Positions 1 to 5,928 of a stretch of DNA of 6,453 nt are shown piece by piece. This DNA comes from an uncultured Brachyspira sp. (GTDB lineage Bacteria; Spirochaetota; Brachyspiria; Brachyspirales; Brachyspiraceae): assembly GCA_934725525.1 (NCBI GenBank), contig CAKVCG010000098.1, positions 1 to 6,453 on the forward strand. Direction: 5' to 3'. The position numbers and the translations under genes are program-made. Each line of letters starts with the position of its first letter. The stretch's first letter is position 1. A model generated the notes under the pieces. That model ran no database searches, was not told where the DNA came from, and saw nothing but the letters and a program-made list of their open reading frames with translations.

Positions 1-76
1 TTACGATTCCCTCTTCATACCAAGCTATATTTTCAAATTGAAGCATAAAAGCCAAATCTTTATCGATTCTTTCCAT
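1..76 (-). CDS. N-terminal fragment, possible S-methyl-5-thioribose-1-phosphate isomerase (MtnA-like)
   Basis: Reading leftward from an ATG at 76-74, 25 codons stay open to the window edge. The peptide begins MERIDKDLAFMLQF and continues ENIAWYEEGIV. A short stretch of the type 'I-x-W-x-(E/D)-G-x-(V/L)' near the N-terminus is typical of methylthioribose-1-phosphate isomerases (eIF2B-alpha/MtnA fold), which isomerise MTR-1-P to methylthioribulose-1-P in methionine salvage. Only the first strand of the fold is visible, so the assignment rests on resemblance and no catalytic residue can be checked. An AGGA at 94-91 is 14 nt from the ATG, farther than usual, so a start at the internal ATG (codon 11) is possible. 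A divergent promoter candidate lies at 120-147. The gene is cut by the window edge. Confidence 0.5.
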   Translation of the reverse strand, partial: MERIDKDLAFMLQFENIAWYEEGIV

Positions 77-119
77 AAAATTATAATAAATCCTAAAAAA
101 GTTAAAAAAATTTAATTTA

Positions 120-147
120 ATTTTATATTATTTATTTAGAATATCAA
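120..147 (-). promoter_or_regulatory. Sigma-70 type promoter candidate for the leftward MtnA-like gene
   Basis: On the minus strand TTGATA (147-142) is followed after 16 nt by TAAAAT (125-120). Each hexamer is one base off consensus. Transcription would start near 113, giving a leader of about 37 nt before the ATG at 76. The background is extremely AT-rich, so chance matches are common. The position in a divergent spacer supports it. Confidence 0.4.
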
Positions 148-156
148 TAATAGCGT

Positions 157-184
157 TTGATTTTATAATTCTAAATCGTATAAT
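157..184 (+). promoter_or_regulatory. Sigma-70 type promoter candidate for the sialidase-like gene
   Basis: TTGATT (157-162), a 16-nt spacer, then a perfect TATAAT (179-184). Transcription would begin near 191, about 30 nt before the ATG at 222. It is back to back with the leftward candidate at 120-147 without overlap. No clear operator palindrome was seen between them. Confidence 0.5.
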
Positions 185-221
185 TATTAAAAAAGCAAAT
201 TAATTAATAGAAAATAAAAAC

Positions 222-1340
222 ATGAAAATTTTAGACGAAATCATTTTATACGAAAATAAAAATTTCTATCCCGCGTTTCCGAGCATAATCGGGCTTGAAA
301 AAAATAAATATTTGGTAAGTTTCAGACTAGCGCCTAAATCCGAAAAAAATTATTCTCATTTACATTCTTTAAGCAAGGCTGTCGTTTCAACCGTTTATAA
401 AAATAAAATTATAAATACGATTGAATTAGGGAGTGAAGACTCCGCGGCAAAACAGGACCCGCAATTATTTAGAGCGGGTGATAAAACTATTTTGGGATAT
501 TATTTTAGATACACATTCCATCCTATAAACGAAAAAAAATTATTCAAAGATTATACTTTCATTGAATATAATAATTCTATCGCTTTGCTTGACGGAATCG
601 GTTTATGCGTAAGTTCGGATAACGGAAAAACTTTTTCAAAACCAAATATAATAGAATTGAAAAACGGGATTAAAAATTTTGCAATAAGAGGAAATATGAT
701 AAAAAATGGAAACGAAATTTTAGCTCCAATTTACGCTTATAAAAAAATTTCAAATAAAAAGAGCAAAAGTAAAAAAGATAAATATCAATGCTATATAATA
801 TCCTCAAAAAATTTGATTAATTGGAAAATAAAAACTTTGCTTTGCGAAACGGAAATTAAACGCGATAAAAAAATAGAATATTTTGAACCTTCTTTAATAA
901 GTTATAAAAATAATAATAAAAATAATATAATCGCTTTTATAAGAACTCATTTCAATAATTTGGACGGTTATACTTCCGTTGCATATTCTACCGACAATGG
1001 AAAAACTTTTTCAAAACCCGAAGCGACAAATATAAAAGGCTATCCGTTAAATCCGTTATTTTTGAAAGACGATAAAATTCTTTTAACTTACGGCTACAGA
1101 TTAAAACCTTACGGAATAAGAGCGAGAATATTAAAATTAAACGAAATTAAAAATATAAATAATATAATCGAAAATATTAACAATTCAAACGAAATAATAA
1201 TAGATGATAAAATGAAAAACGCGGACTGCGGTTATCCTTCTTGCATTAACGATGGAGGCAATATAATATGCGTTTATTACGGTTGCAATGATAAAAGCAA
1301 AATTAGAAAAATATTTATGAAGAAATTTATTTTAGATTAA
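222..1340 (+). CDS. Sialidase/BNR-repeat family protein, cytosolic, substrate unknown
   Basis: This 372-residue protein has the layout of a six-bladed sialidase-type beta-propeller. Two Asp-boxes (S-x-D-x-G-x-T-F) are visible at residues 131-138 and 256-263. Other family-like segments are FRLAP at 34-38 (compare the F/YRIP arginine motif), QDPQL at 78-82, FEPSL at 221-225, a TYGYR segment ending at R293, GIRAR at 298-302, and GYPS at 337-340 followed by a YY pair at 352-353. Family members hydrolyse sialic acids or related sugars, but many BNR-fold proteins have other or unknown substrates; catalytic competence cannot be judged here. There is no signal peptide or membrane segment, so it should be cytosolic. 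A Lys/Asn-rich loop lies at about 173-187. The ATG at 222 has only a weak ribosome binding site. A second gene follows after 12 nt, suggesting an operon. Confidence 0.75.
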   Translation: MKILDEIILYENKNFYPAFPSIIGLEKNKYLVSFRLAPKSEKNYSHLHSLSKAVVSTVYKNKIINTIELGSEDSAAKQDPQLFRAGDKTILGYYFRYTFHPINEKKLFKDYTFIEYNNSIALLDGIGLCVSSDNGKTFSKPNIIELKNGIKNFAIRGNMIKNGNEILAPIYAYKKISNKKSKSKKDKYQCYIISSKNLINWKIKTLLCETEIKRDKKIEYFEPSLISYKNNNKNNIIAFIRTHFNNLDGYTSVAYSTDNGKTFSKPEATNIKGYPLNPLFLKDDKILLTYGYRLKPYGIRARILKLNEIKNINNIIENINNSNEIIIDDKMKNADCGYPSCINDGGNIICVYYGCNDKSKIRKIFMKKFILD

Positions 1341-1352
1341 ATAGGAGATAAT

Positions 1353-1778
1353 ATGAAAGATAAAGATATAATGGATTTGGAAGTTTATAAAATAAAAAAT
1401 AACGATTGGCAAATTGTAAACGAAGGAAAAAATATTATATTGAAACTACTCGCCTATAAATTATCTTCTTGGACGGATAGCTCATATTTAAATGTTGTTA
1501 TAGAAAAAGAATACAAAACAAAACATATAATCATAGAATGGAACAGTTCTGATTTGGTATTTGAAACTCATAAAACTTTTTTCAAATTCGATAGCGAGCT
1601 TCCCGATAATTTGGATTGTTTGGCGAGCGAAGATAAAAAAAGTTCTATAATAATCGACACGGATTTTGTATATGATAATTTACTCAAATATAATATATTA
1701 ATAGTTCGTTCTTCTCTTCAAAAAAGCAAAACGACAAGAATATTCGATATCAGTAAATTTAGAGAGATTATTATATAA
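1353..1778 (+). CDS. Hypothetical cytosolic protein downstream of the sialidase-like gene
   Basis: I do not recognise this 141-residue protein. It has no signal peptide and no hydrophobic helix long enough to span a membrane. Alternating hydrophobic and polar stretches (residues 45-78 and 97-133) suggest a mostly beta protein; the C-terminal part (NILIVRSSLQ, then RIFDISKFREII) reads like a final hairpin followed by a short helix. There is one tryptophan-rich patch (W19, W40, W63) and one cysteine (C89). An AGGAG at 1343-1347 sits 5 nt before the ATG at 1353, and the upstream stop codon is 12 nt away, so it is probably cotranscribed with the sialidase-like gene. An in-frame ATG at codon 7 lacks such a site, favouring the first start. 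No function can be assigned. Confidence 0.75.
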   Translation: MKDKDIMDLEVYKIKNNDWQIVNEGKNIILKLLAYKLSSWTDSSYLNVVIEKEYKTKHIIIEWNSSDLVFETHKTFFKFDSELPDNLDCLASEDKKSSIIIDTDFVYDNLLKYNILIVRSSLQKSKTTRIFDISKFREIII

Positions 1779-1812
1779 TTTATTTTAATTTAATAAGTTT
1801 AGAAAAATAAAA

Positions 1813-3153
1813 TCATCTATCTTTTAATTTTGAAACCACATTTAAATATATTTTCTCTATTTGCCATTCTCTTTTTAATTTCAATTTGCTTTTTAATTTG
1901 AAAACGAACTCGGCATTCCTATTTCTACTAACAATTTTAAAACCGTTCCCGCTGAAATATTGTCCCGTAATCCATTTTTGGTTTATTTTTGTATAAACGG
2001 CGTAAAAACTGTCGATATTTTCTTTGTCCGAATTTTCATCTCCGAGTGAGACAGGACTTACGGCTATACGAAACATAGAATTTTCAGGCGGAATAGTATA
2101 ATTTTCGCCAGCTTCTATTTCGTCTTTTTGAATATTATCGGTATTTACAAAATTATTAAAATCGTTCGGATACATCAAAACCATATTGCCGTTATTTTGT
2201 AATGCAAATATATATAAATAGCCGTCTTTGTTAGGATTAAATTTAATACTAATGGAATCTCCTTCCGTAATATCTCCTTCATCTAATATAGAATTAGTTT
2301 GATTGCCCGAAGAGACTTTTTCTATTTCAAAATTTAATTCGATATCATTTTTTCTCTCTTCAAAAGAATCAAATACCATTTTTGCCAAATAGGATTCCAA
2401 ATAATCGGATATTCTTTGGATAGTATATATGGATTCGTTTGAAGAAACTAATTTATATTCTCTTAAGATATTGTCGGTTTCAATATCTATAACATTGAAA
2501 TTATATTTGAATTCGTATTTTTCTTCCGTATTATTAGCGTCTTTATTATTATCTATATTTTCCGATATTAAATCTACAAAATCTTTTGTTTCGTTAGTTA
2601 TACTTGAATCATTTGTTAAACTCGTATCGTTTTCTATTATTTCGTTTGTTAAAATATTGTCGGTAGAAATACTATTTATAAAAATATTATTTGAGATAGC
2701 GTTATTTATTATTTTATAGTTATTTGATTTTTGATAATCTTTGAAGTTATTGCTGAAAGTGTTATTTGTGACTTTATTATTCGTATCAACTTTATTAGTG
2801 ATATTATCGTTAGTGATTAAAACTTTTTCGCTGTCTATTAATATTGCAATTCTTATATTTAAATTAGAAGCCACCGTTAAACCGTCTTCGATATTTAATT
2901 GATTTGTACCAAATAGTTTTTTTTTCGCTCTATCTACCGTTATCGTTCTTTTTTGTTTCAAGTAATGGTATCTATTTATAGTTCTAACCGTTTCTCTTCT
3001 TAAAGGTTTATTTATTTTAAAATGATTATCCAAATCTATAGTCGCCACTTTTAAATTTCTTAATTTGTTTATATCTGATTTTTCTTTCGCGTATATAGAT
3101 AAAGAAAATAAAATTAATAATATTATATATTTTAAAATATTAGAAATCTTCAA
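1813..3153 (-). CDS. Secreted DUF4384-domain protein with Asn/Thr-rich insertion, third gene of the par operon
   Basis: The 446-residue protein starts with a signal peptide (hydrophobic core about 9-20, likely cleavage after YAK or IYA near 22-23). Residues 33-112 (LKVATIDLD onward, ending RIAILID) and 212-262 (YNFNVIDIETDNIL onward) look like two halves of a CsgG/LpoB-like periplasmic domain, which is an inference from pattern only. Between them, about 113-210 is low-complexity and rich in Asn, Thr, Ser and Ile. Residues 295-390 match DUF4384: ITEGD, DGYLYIF (310-316), a YPN at 328-330, IPPE at 354-357 and the following MFRIAVSP. DUF4384 is a beta-rich extracytoplasmic domain of unknown role. 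The start is TTG at 3153-3151. It lies just 8 nt after parB, whose stop codon overlaps this gene's Shine-Dalgarno, implying coupled translation. No cysteine lipobox, so probably soluble periplasmic. Confidence 0.85.
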   Translation of the reverse strand: MKISNILKYIILLILFSLSIYAKEKSDINKLRNLKVATIDLDNHFKINKPLRRETVRTINRYHYLKQKRTITVDRAKKKLFGTNQLNIEDGLTVASNLNIRIAILIDSEKVLITNDNITNKVDTNNKVTNNTFSNNFKDYQKSNNYKIINNAISNNIFINSISTDNILTNEIIENDTSLTNDSSITNETKDFVDLISENIDNNKDANNTEEKYEFKYNFNVIDIETDNILREYKLVSSNESIYTIQRISDYLESYLAKMVFDSFEERKNDIELNFEIEKVSSGNQTNSILDEGDITEGDSISIKFNPNKDGYLYIFALQNNGNMVLMYPNDFNNFVNTDNIQKDEIEAGENYTIPPENSMFRIAVSPVSLGDENSDKENIDSFYAVYTKINQKWITGQYFSGNGFKIVSRNRNAEFVFKLKSKLKLKREWQIEKIYLNVVSKLKDR

Positions 3154-3158
3154 AATAT

Positions 3159-3163
3159 CTCCT
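3159..3163 (-). promoter_or_regulatory. Shine-Dalgarno of the DUF4384 gene, overlapping the parB stop codon
   Basis: AGGAG (3163-3159 on the minus strand) lies 5 nt before TTG at 3153-3151 and shares two bases with the parB TAG stop (3164-3162). This spacing is what fixes the TTG start, since no ATG is available near the signal peptide's beginning. Ribosomes ending on parB would be placed directly on this site. Confidence 0.75.
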
Positions 3164-4079
3164 AATATTCGAGTTGAGGTTTTGAGAAATTTTTCTCCAA
3201 ATCAATATTGTCGAGCATATCCATTATTCTCGATAAATCATCCGCACTGTAATATTCTATAATTATTTTTCCTTCTTTTCCGTTTTTATCTATAACATTA
3301 ACTTTTGTGGAAAATATTTTTTCCAAATCGTTTTCAAGTTTTTTTATATTCGGGTCTTTTTTTTGAGTCTCTTTATTTGGAGAGTTTTTCGCCTCTTTTT
3401 TTTCTTTTACTATTCTCTCGCATTCTCTAACGGAATAATTTTTTTCAACGATTAATTTAGCAAAATTTTCTCTTTCTTTTTCGTTCGGCAAAGACAATAT
3501 GGCTCGAGCATGTCCTTCGGTAAGTTTTCCTTGCAATATCATGTTTTGTATGTTTTCGCTCAAATCGAGTATCCGCATAGAATTTGAAACCGCGCTTCTA
3601 CTTTTTCCTACTCTATTTGCCAACTCTTCCTGTTTTATATTAAGGTCGTAAATTAATCTTTTATAACTTCGAGCTATTTCTATAGCATTTAAATCCGCTC
3701 TCTGAATATTTTCTACTAATGTAAGTTCGAGCATTTTTGAATCGGCAATATTTTTCAAAACCAAAGAGGGAACTTTATTTCTTTCTAAAAATTTAAACGC
3801 GCGAAATCTTCTCTCGCCCGAAATTATCTGATATTTTCCGTCTTTCTCTCTTAAGGTTATAGGGTTTATTAGTCCGTTTTCTTTTATCGATTCGGCAAGT
3901 CCTTTAATTTCTTCTTCGTTAAAAACTTTTCTCGGCTGGTCGGGATTCATTTCTATAAGTTTAATGTCTATTTCCAACACTCCATTTTTCTCAGCTTCTT
4001 CAACGGCTTTTTTTATATCTCTGTCTTCCGATTTTATAAGGGCGTTAATGCCCTGTCCGAGTCCTCCTTTTCTGCTCAT
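3162..4079 (-). CDS. parB: Chromosome partitioning protein ParB (Spo0J family), CTP-dependent DNA clamp
   Basis: The 305-residue protein has the complete Spo0J/ParB layout. The N-terminal KGGLGQGINALI (4-15) is the segment that stimulates the ParA ATPase. The CTP-binding ParB/Srx domain spans about 35-125, with NPDQPR (45-50), GERRFRA (88-94) and ENIQRADLN (123-131). A helix-turn-helix at about 149-171 (EELANRVGKSRSAVSNSMRIL) reads parS sites, followed by the GKLTEGHARAIL segment (184-195). A Lys-rich linker (about 224-245) leads to the C-terminal dimerisation domain (about 246-300). In known family members ParB loads at parS, closes as a CTP-bound clamp and spreads along DNA. The ATG at 4079 has GGAGGG at 4089-4084. 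It sits 15 nt after parA and 8 nt before the DUF4384 gene, in one operon. No key motif is missing. Confidence 0.96.
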   Translation of the reverse strand: MSRKGGLGQGINALIKSEDRDIKKAVEEAEKNGVLEIDIKLIEMNPDQPRKVFNEEEIKGLAESIKENGLINPITLREKDGKYQIISGERRFRAFKFLERNKVPSLVLKNIADSKMLELTLVENIQRADLNAIEIARSYKRLIYDLNIKQEELANRVGKSRSAVSNSMRILDLSENIQNMILQGKLTEGHARAILSLPNEKERENFAKLIVEKNYSVRECERIVKEKKEAKNSPNKETQKKDPNIKKLENDLEKIFSTKVNVIDKNGKEGKIIIEYYSADDLSRIMDMLDNIDLEKNFSKPQLEY

Positions 4080-4094
4080 AAGTCCCTCCGAATT

Positions 4095-4862
4095 TTATAT
4101 TTTAGATTTCTCTACAAACTCTCTTGCAAATTCTTTATAACTTCTCGCCCCTACGCATTCTCTATCGTAATCTTCTATAGCCTTTCCGTAAGACGGCGCT
4201 TCGCTTAATCTCACATTTCTTGGAATCATCGTTTTATAAGTTTTCTCTTTAAAAAAATTAACCACTTCTCTAACGACATCGGAACTTAATTTTGTTCTTC
4301 CGTCATACATAGTCAAAATTACTCCCTCGATATTCAATTCTGGATTCAAATTTTCTTTCACGAGCGAGATTGTATTATTAAGCTCCGCCACTCCGTCCAA
4401 AGCGTAGAATTCGCATTGAATGGGAATAAGAACGGAATCGGAGGCGGTTAATGCGTTTAATGTGAGTATTCCCAAAGTCGGAGGGCAGTCTATCAATATA
4501 TATTCGTAATCGTTTTTAATCGATTCTATAGCTTTTTTTAATTTGAATTCTCTTCCAATTTCGCTTACGAGTTCTATTTGAGCGCCAACCAAATCGGAAT
4601 CGGACGGAATAATATATAAATTATCTTTATAAGTTTTCATTATGACTTCGTTTACATTAGCGTCTCCGATAAGCAAATCGTATATTCCTTTGTCCATATC
4701 CCATCTTGAAATTCCTATCCCCAGACAAGTATTTGCCTGCGGGTCAATATCTATTAAAAGAGTTTTATACCCCATATCCGCTATAGCCGCGCTTAAATTA
4801 ACGGCGGTTGTGGTTTTTCCGACTCCGCCCTTTTGATTTACTATAGCTATAATTTTAGACAT
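4095..4862 (-). CDS. parA: Chromosome partitioning ATPase ParA (Soj/MinD-type deviant Walker family)
   Basis: The 255-residue protein has the normal size of chromosomal Soj-like ParA and lacks the extra N-terminal helix-turn-helix of plasmid type Ia ParAs. The deviant Walker A motif KGGVGKTT is at 11-18, with the signature lysine K11. Walker A' IDIDPQANT runs 37-45 and Walker B YILIDCPP runs 121-128. Basic residues in DGRTKL (187-192, R189) and PRNVRLSEAPSYGKAI (214-229, R215 and R218) correspond to the surface used for nonspecific DNA binding in Soj. ParA forms ATP dimers on the nucleoid, and ParB triggers ATP hydrolysis, giving a gradient that moves the origin region. The ATG at 4862 has AAAGGA at 4874-4869, 6 nt upstream. 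A promoter candidate lies at 4958-4985. It is the first gene of parA-parB-DUF4384. Confidence 0.97.
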   Translation of the reverse strand: MSKIIAIVNQKGGVGKTTTAVNLSAAIADMGYKTLLIDIDPQANTCLGIGISRWDMDKGIYDLLIGDANVNEVIMKTYKDNLYIIPSDSDLVGAQIELVSEIGREFKLKKAIESIKNDYEYILIDCPPTLGILTLNALTASDSVLIPIQCEFYALDGVAELNNTISLVKENLNPELNIEGVILTMYDGRTKLSSDVVREVVNFFKEKTYKTMIPRNVRLSEAPSYGKAIEDYDRECVGARSYKEFAREFVEKSKI

Positions 4863-4957
4863 AAATTATCCTTTAATAAAAACAATAATAACGATAATAA
4901 ACAACAATAAAAAACAAACTAAATTATTTTATTGTCGTTTACCATTGAAATTATTTT

Positions 4958-4985
4958 ATTATATCAAAAGTTGGCTTTTTATCAA
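4958..4985 (-). promoter_or_regulatory. Promoter candidate for the parA-parB-DUF4384 operon
   Basis: On the minus strand TTGATA (4985-4980) is followed after 16 nt by a perfect TATAAT (4963-4958). The start point would be near 4951, giving a leader of roughly 88 nt before the parA ATG. One copy of a 13-bp AT direct repeat (4948-4960) overlaps the -10 element and presumed start. Autoregulation by ParA or ParB would be plausible but nothing in the sequence proves it. Confidence 0.55.
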
Positions 4986-5029
4986 GTTTTTTATTTTTAG
5001 AATTTTTGAGATTTTTTTCTTTTAAACTG

Positions 5030-5057
5030 TTGACAAAATTTTTAAACATTTTATAAT
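5030..5057 (+). promoter_or_regulatory. Consensus sigma-70 promoter pointing rightward
   Basis: TTGACA (5030-5035) and TATAAT (5052-5057), both perfect, separated by 16 nt. It is the strongest promoter match in the window. Transcription would start near 5064, passing through the TCACG tract, with a leader of about 310 nt before the gene at 5377. It could instead serve a small transcript or the short open frame beginning at 5066. The motif TTTAAAC lies just upstream (5021-5027) and inside the spacer (5041-5047). Confidence 0.6.
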
Positions 5058-5107
5058 CTTAAACAATGTTAAATATAAACAAAAAATATAACTTAAATAA
5101 TTTCATG

Positions 5108-5151
5108 ACGTCACGTCACGTCACGTCACGTCACGTCACGTCACGTCACGT
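5108..5151. repeat. Pentanucleotide tandem repeat, eight perfect TCACG units
   Basis: Eight uninterrupted TCACG units fill 5111-5150, and the 5-bp period extends without error from 5108 to 5151 (44 bp). A degenerate unit TGACG (5106-5110) precedes it, forming the 8-bp palindrome TGACGTCA at 5106-5113. The unit is 60 percent GC in a strongly AT-rich spacer. Because ACGT is its own complement, a single strand can fold on itself with four pairs and one C.C (or G.G) mismatch per five bases. The tract lies about 45 nt beyond the presumed rightward start point and more than 100 bp upstream of the parA promoter. Confidence 0.95.
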
Positions 5152-5163
5152 TTCACTTTAAAC
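5150..5163. promoter_or_regulatory. Degenerate parS-like site at the edge of the pentamer tract
   Basis: GTTTCACTTTAAAC (5150-5163) matches 12 of 14 positions of the core of the widely conserved ParB site (GTTTCACGTGAAAC). The left half GTTTCAC is exact; the two mismatches are G to T changes in the central GTG. Its first two bases are shared with the TCACG tract, whose units themselves contain TCACGT, part of the parS centre TCACGTGA. Its position about 300 bp upstream of parA suits a parS site. The central CACGTG is normally well conserved, so binding is uncertain. No perfect 16-bp parS was seen in the window. Confidence 0.3.
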
Positions 5164-5376
5164 TTTTTCAAGTTTATGTTTACTTATTAATTATAAAATA
5201 TTATTCTGTTTATTTATTAAAAAATTATTCAAATTCTTTTTTGAATTTATTAAATTTCAGTTTGGAAAAAGCATTTATTTATTTAAATGTTTTTATAAAT
5301 ATTTACTCCATGGATATAATAACCCAAAAGGTTTTTTATCAAATATATTTTCAAAATTAAACGAAGGAGAAACAAA

Positions 5377-5925
5377 ATGATTACACAAATTTGGGCTTTA
5401 AGCAAAAAAACATTTATATTATTTTTTATCATCTCAATGGTAGTATTTGCCAAAGTCGAAAAAATAGACGATGAATTTGACGGAACATATTACTATCAAA
5501 CCGAACATTTTTATATCGCAAATGGAATGAAAATGCCTTATCCAGAGTATAGATTTAGGACAACAAAAACGAAAGATAATCATCGTATAGTAATGGAATT
5601 AAATGTTATTTCATTAGGTTTAGTAGCAGTTGATGATAATAATAAAGTTCGCATAAGGTGTGAAAATGGAAATATTGTAGTATTAGATTATGAGACAACT
5701 TTTTCATATAAAGGAAAATCTTTTGGTTTTATGGGAAGTGGAAACGAAGCTATAAAATGCATAGCTATATTAACTGAAGCGGATATAGAAGCATTATTAA
5801 GCGGTATTAATATGATACGCATTGAGATTAAAAATGAATTTACTAATTTTAATGCAAGTAAAAAAGACGCTAAAAAATTAATAAAAATACTTAATGAAAT
5901 AATTAAAAAAGTTGAGGAAGATTAA
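5377..5925 (+). CDS. Hypothetical secreted (periplasmic) protein
   Basis: I do not recognise a named family. The 182-residue protein begins with a signal peptide: basic K10-K11, hydrophobic core 13-24, likely cleavage after VFA at 25. There is no lipobox cysteine, so a soluble periplasmic or exported protein is likely. The mature part starts DDEFDGTYYYQTEHF, then shows beta-like strands (about 55-120, with VRIRCENGNIVVLDYETTF at 91-109). It ends with a helical tail, LTEADIEALLSGINMIRIEIK (132-152) and a Lys-rich amphipathic helix at 160-180. The two cysteines (C95, C128) could form a disulfide. AAGGAG at 5364-5369 sits 7 nt before the ATG at 5377, a firm start. It is followed after 3 nt by a lipoprotein gene, so the two are almost certainly cotranscribed. 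Confidence 0.8.
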   Translation: MITQIWALSKKTFILFFIISMVVFAKVEKIDDEFDGTYYYQTEHFYIANGMKMPYPEYRFRTTKTKDNHRIVMELNVISLGLVAVDDNNKVRIRCENGNIVVLDYETTFSYKGKSFGFMGSGNEAIKCIAILTEADIEALLSGINMIRIEIKNEFTNFNASKKDAKKLIKILNEIIKKVEED

Positions 5926-5928
5926 GAA

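Larger units (their letters stand above)
4863..5376. other. 514-bp divergent intergenic region between parA and the envelope-protein genes
   Basis: This is the longest stretch without a confident gene. From left to right it holds the parA leader, a 13-bp direct repeat AAATTATTTTATT at 4921-4933 and 4948-4960, the leftward parA promoter candidate (4958-4985), a rightward consensus promoter (5030-5057), the TCACG tandem tract (5108-5151) and the parS-like site (5150-5163). From about 5165 to 5360 it is T/A-rich with no clear structure except a 4-bp hairpin AACC/GGTT with a following T run at 5321-5337. The Shine-Dalgarno of the next gene is at 5364-5369. A run of 83 codons without a stop (5109-5357, plus strand) crosses the region but has no good start signal. 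Confidence 0.8.

Noticed and set aside
1779..1811. Possible bidirectional terminator between the convergent genes (TTTATTTT/AAAATAAA)
   Set aside because: The 8-bp stem is all A/T with a 17-nt loop, too weak and too likely by chance at this composition to call a terminator.
2429..2719. Plus-strand open frame opposite the DUF4384 gene
   Set aside because: It is antisense to the Asn/Thr-rich stretch of a well-supported gene; its repetitive Ser/Ile/Leu composition is the complement of those codons and it has no convincing ribosome binding site.
3065..3262. Plus-strand open frame across the DUF4384/parB junction
   Set aside because: Antisense to the signal peptide of one gene and the C-terminus of parB; no family resemblance.
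4642..4836. Plus-strand open frame opposite the parA start
   Set aside because: Antisense to the Walker A region of parA, whose coding assignment is certain.
5106..5163. Pentamer tract read as a CRISPR-like array
   Set aside because: Units are 5 bp with no spacers and no cas genes nearby; it is a simple tandem repeat.
5321..5337. Small hairpin AACC/GGTT with a T run upstream of the gene at 5377
   Set aside because: Only four base pairs in the stem; it resembles a terminator or attenuator but is not stable enough to support one.
5310..5360. Short leader peptide of 16 codons ending just before the Shine-Dalgarno of the next gene
   Set aside because: No ribosome binding site before its ATG and no run of regulatory codons.
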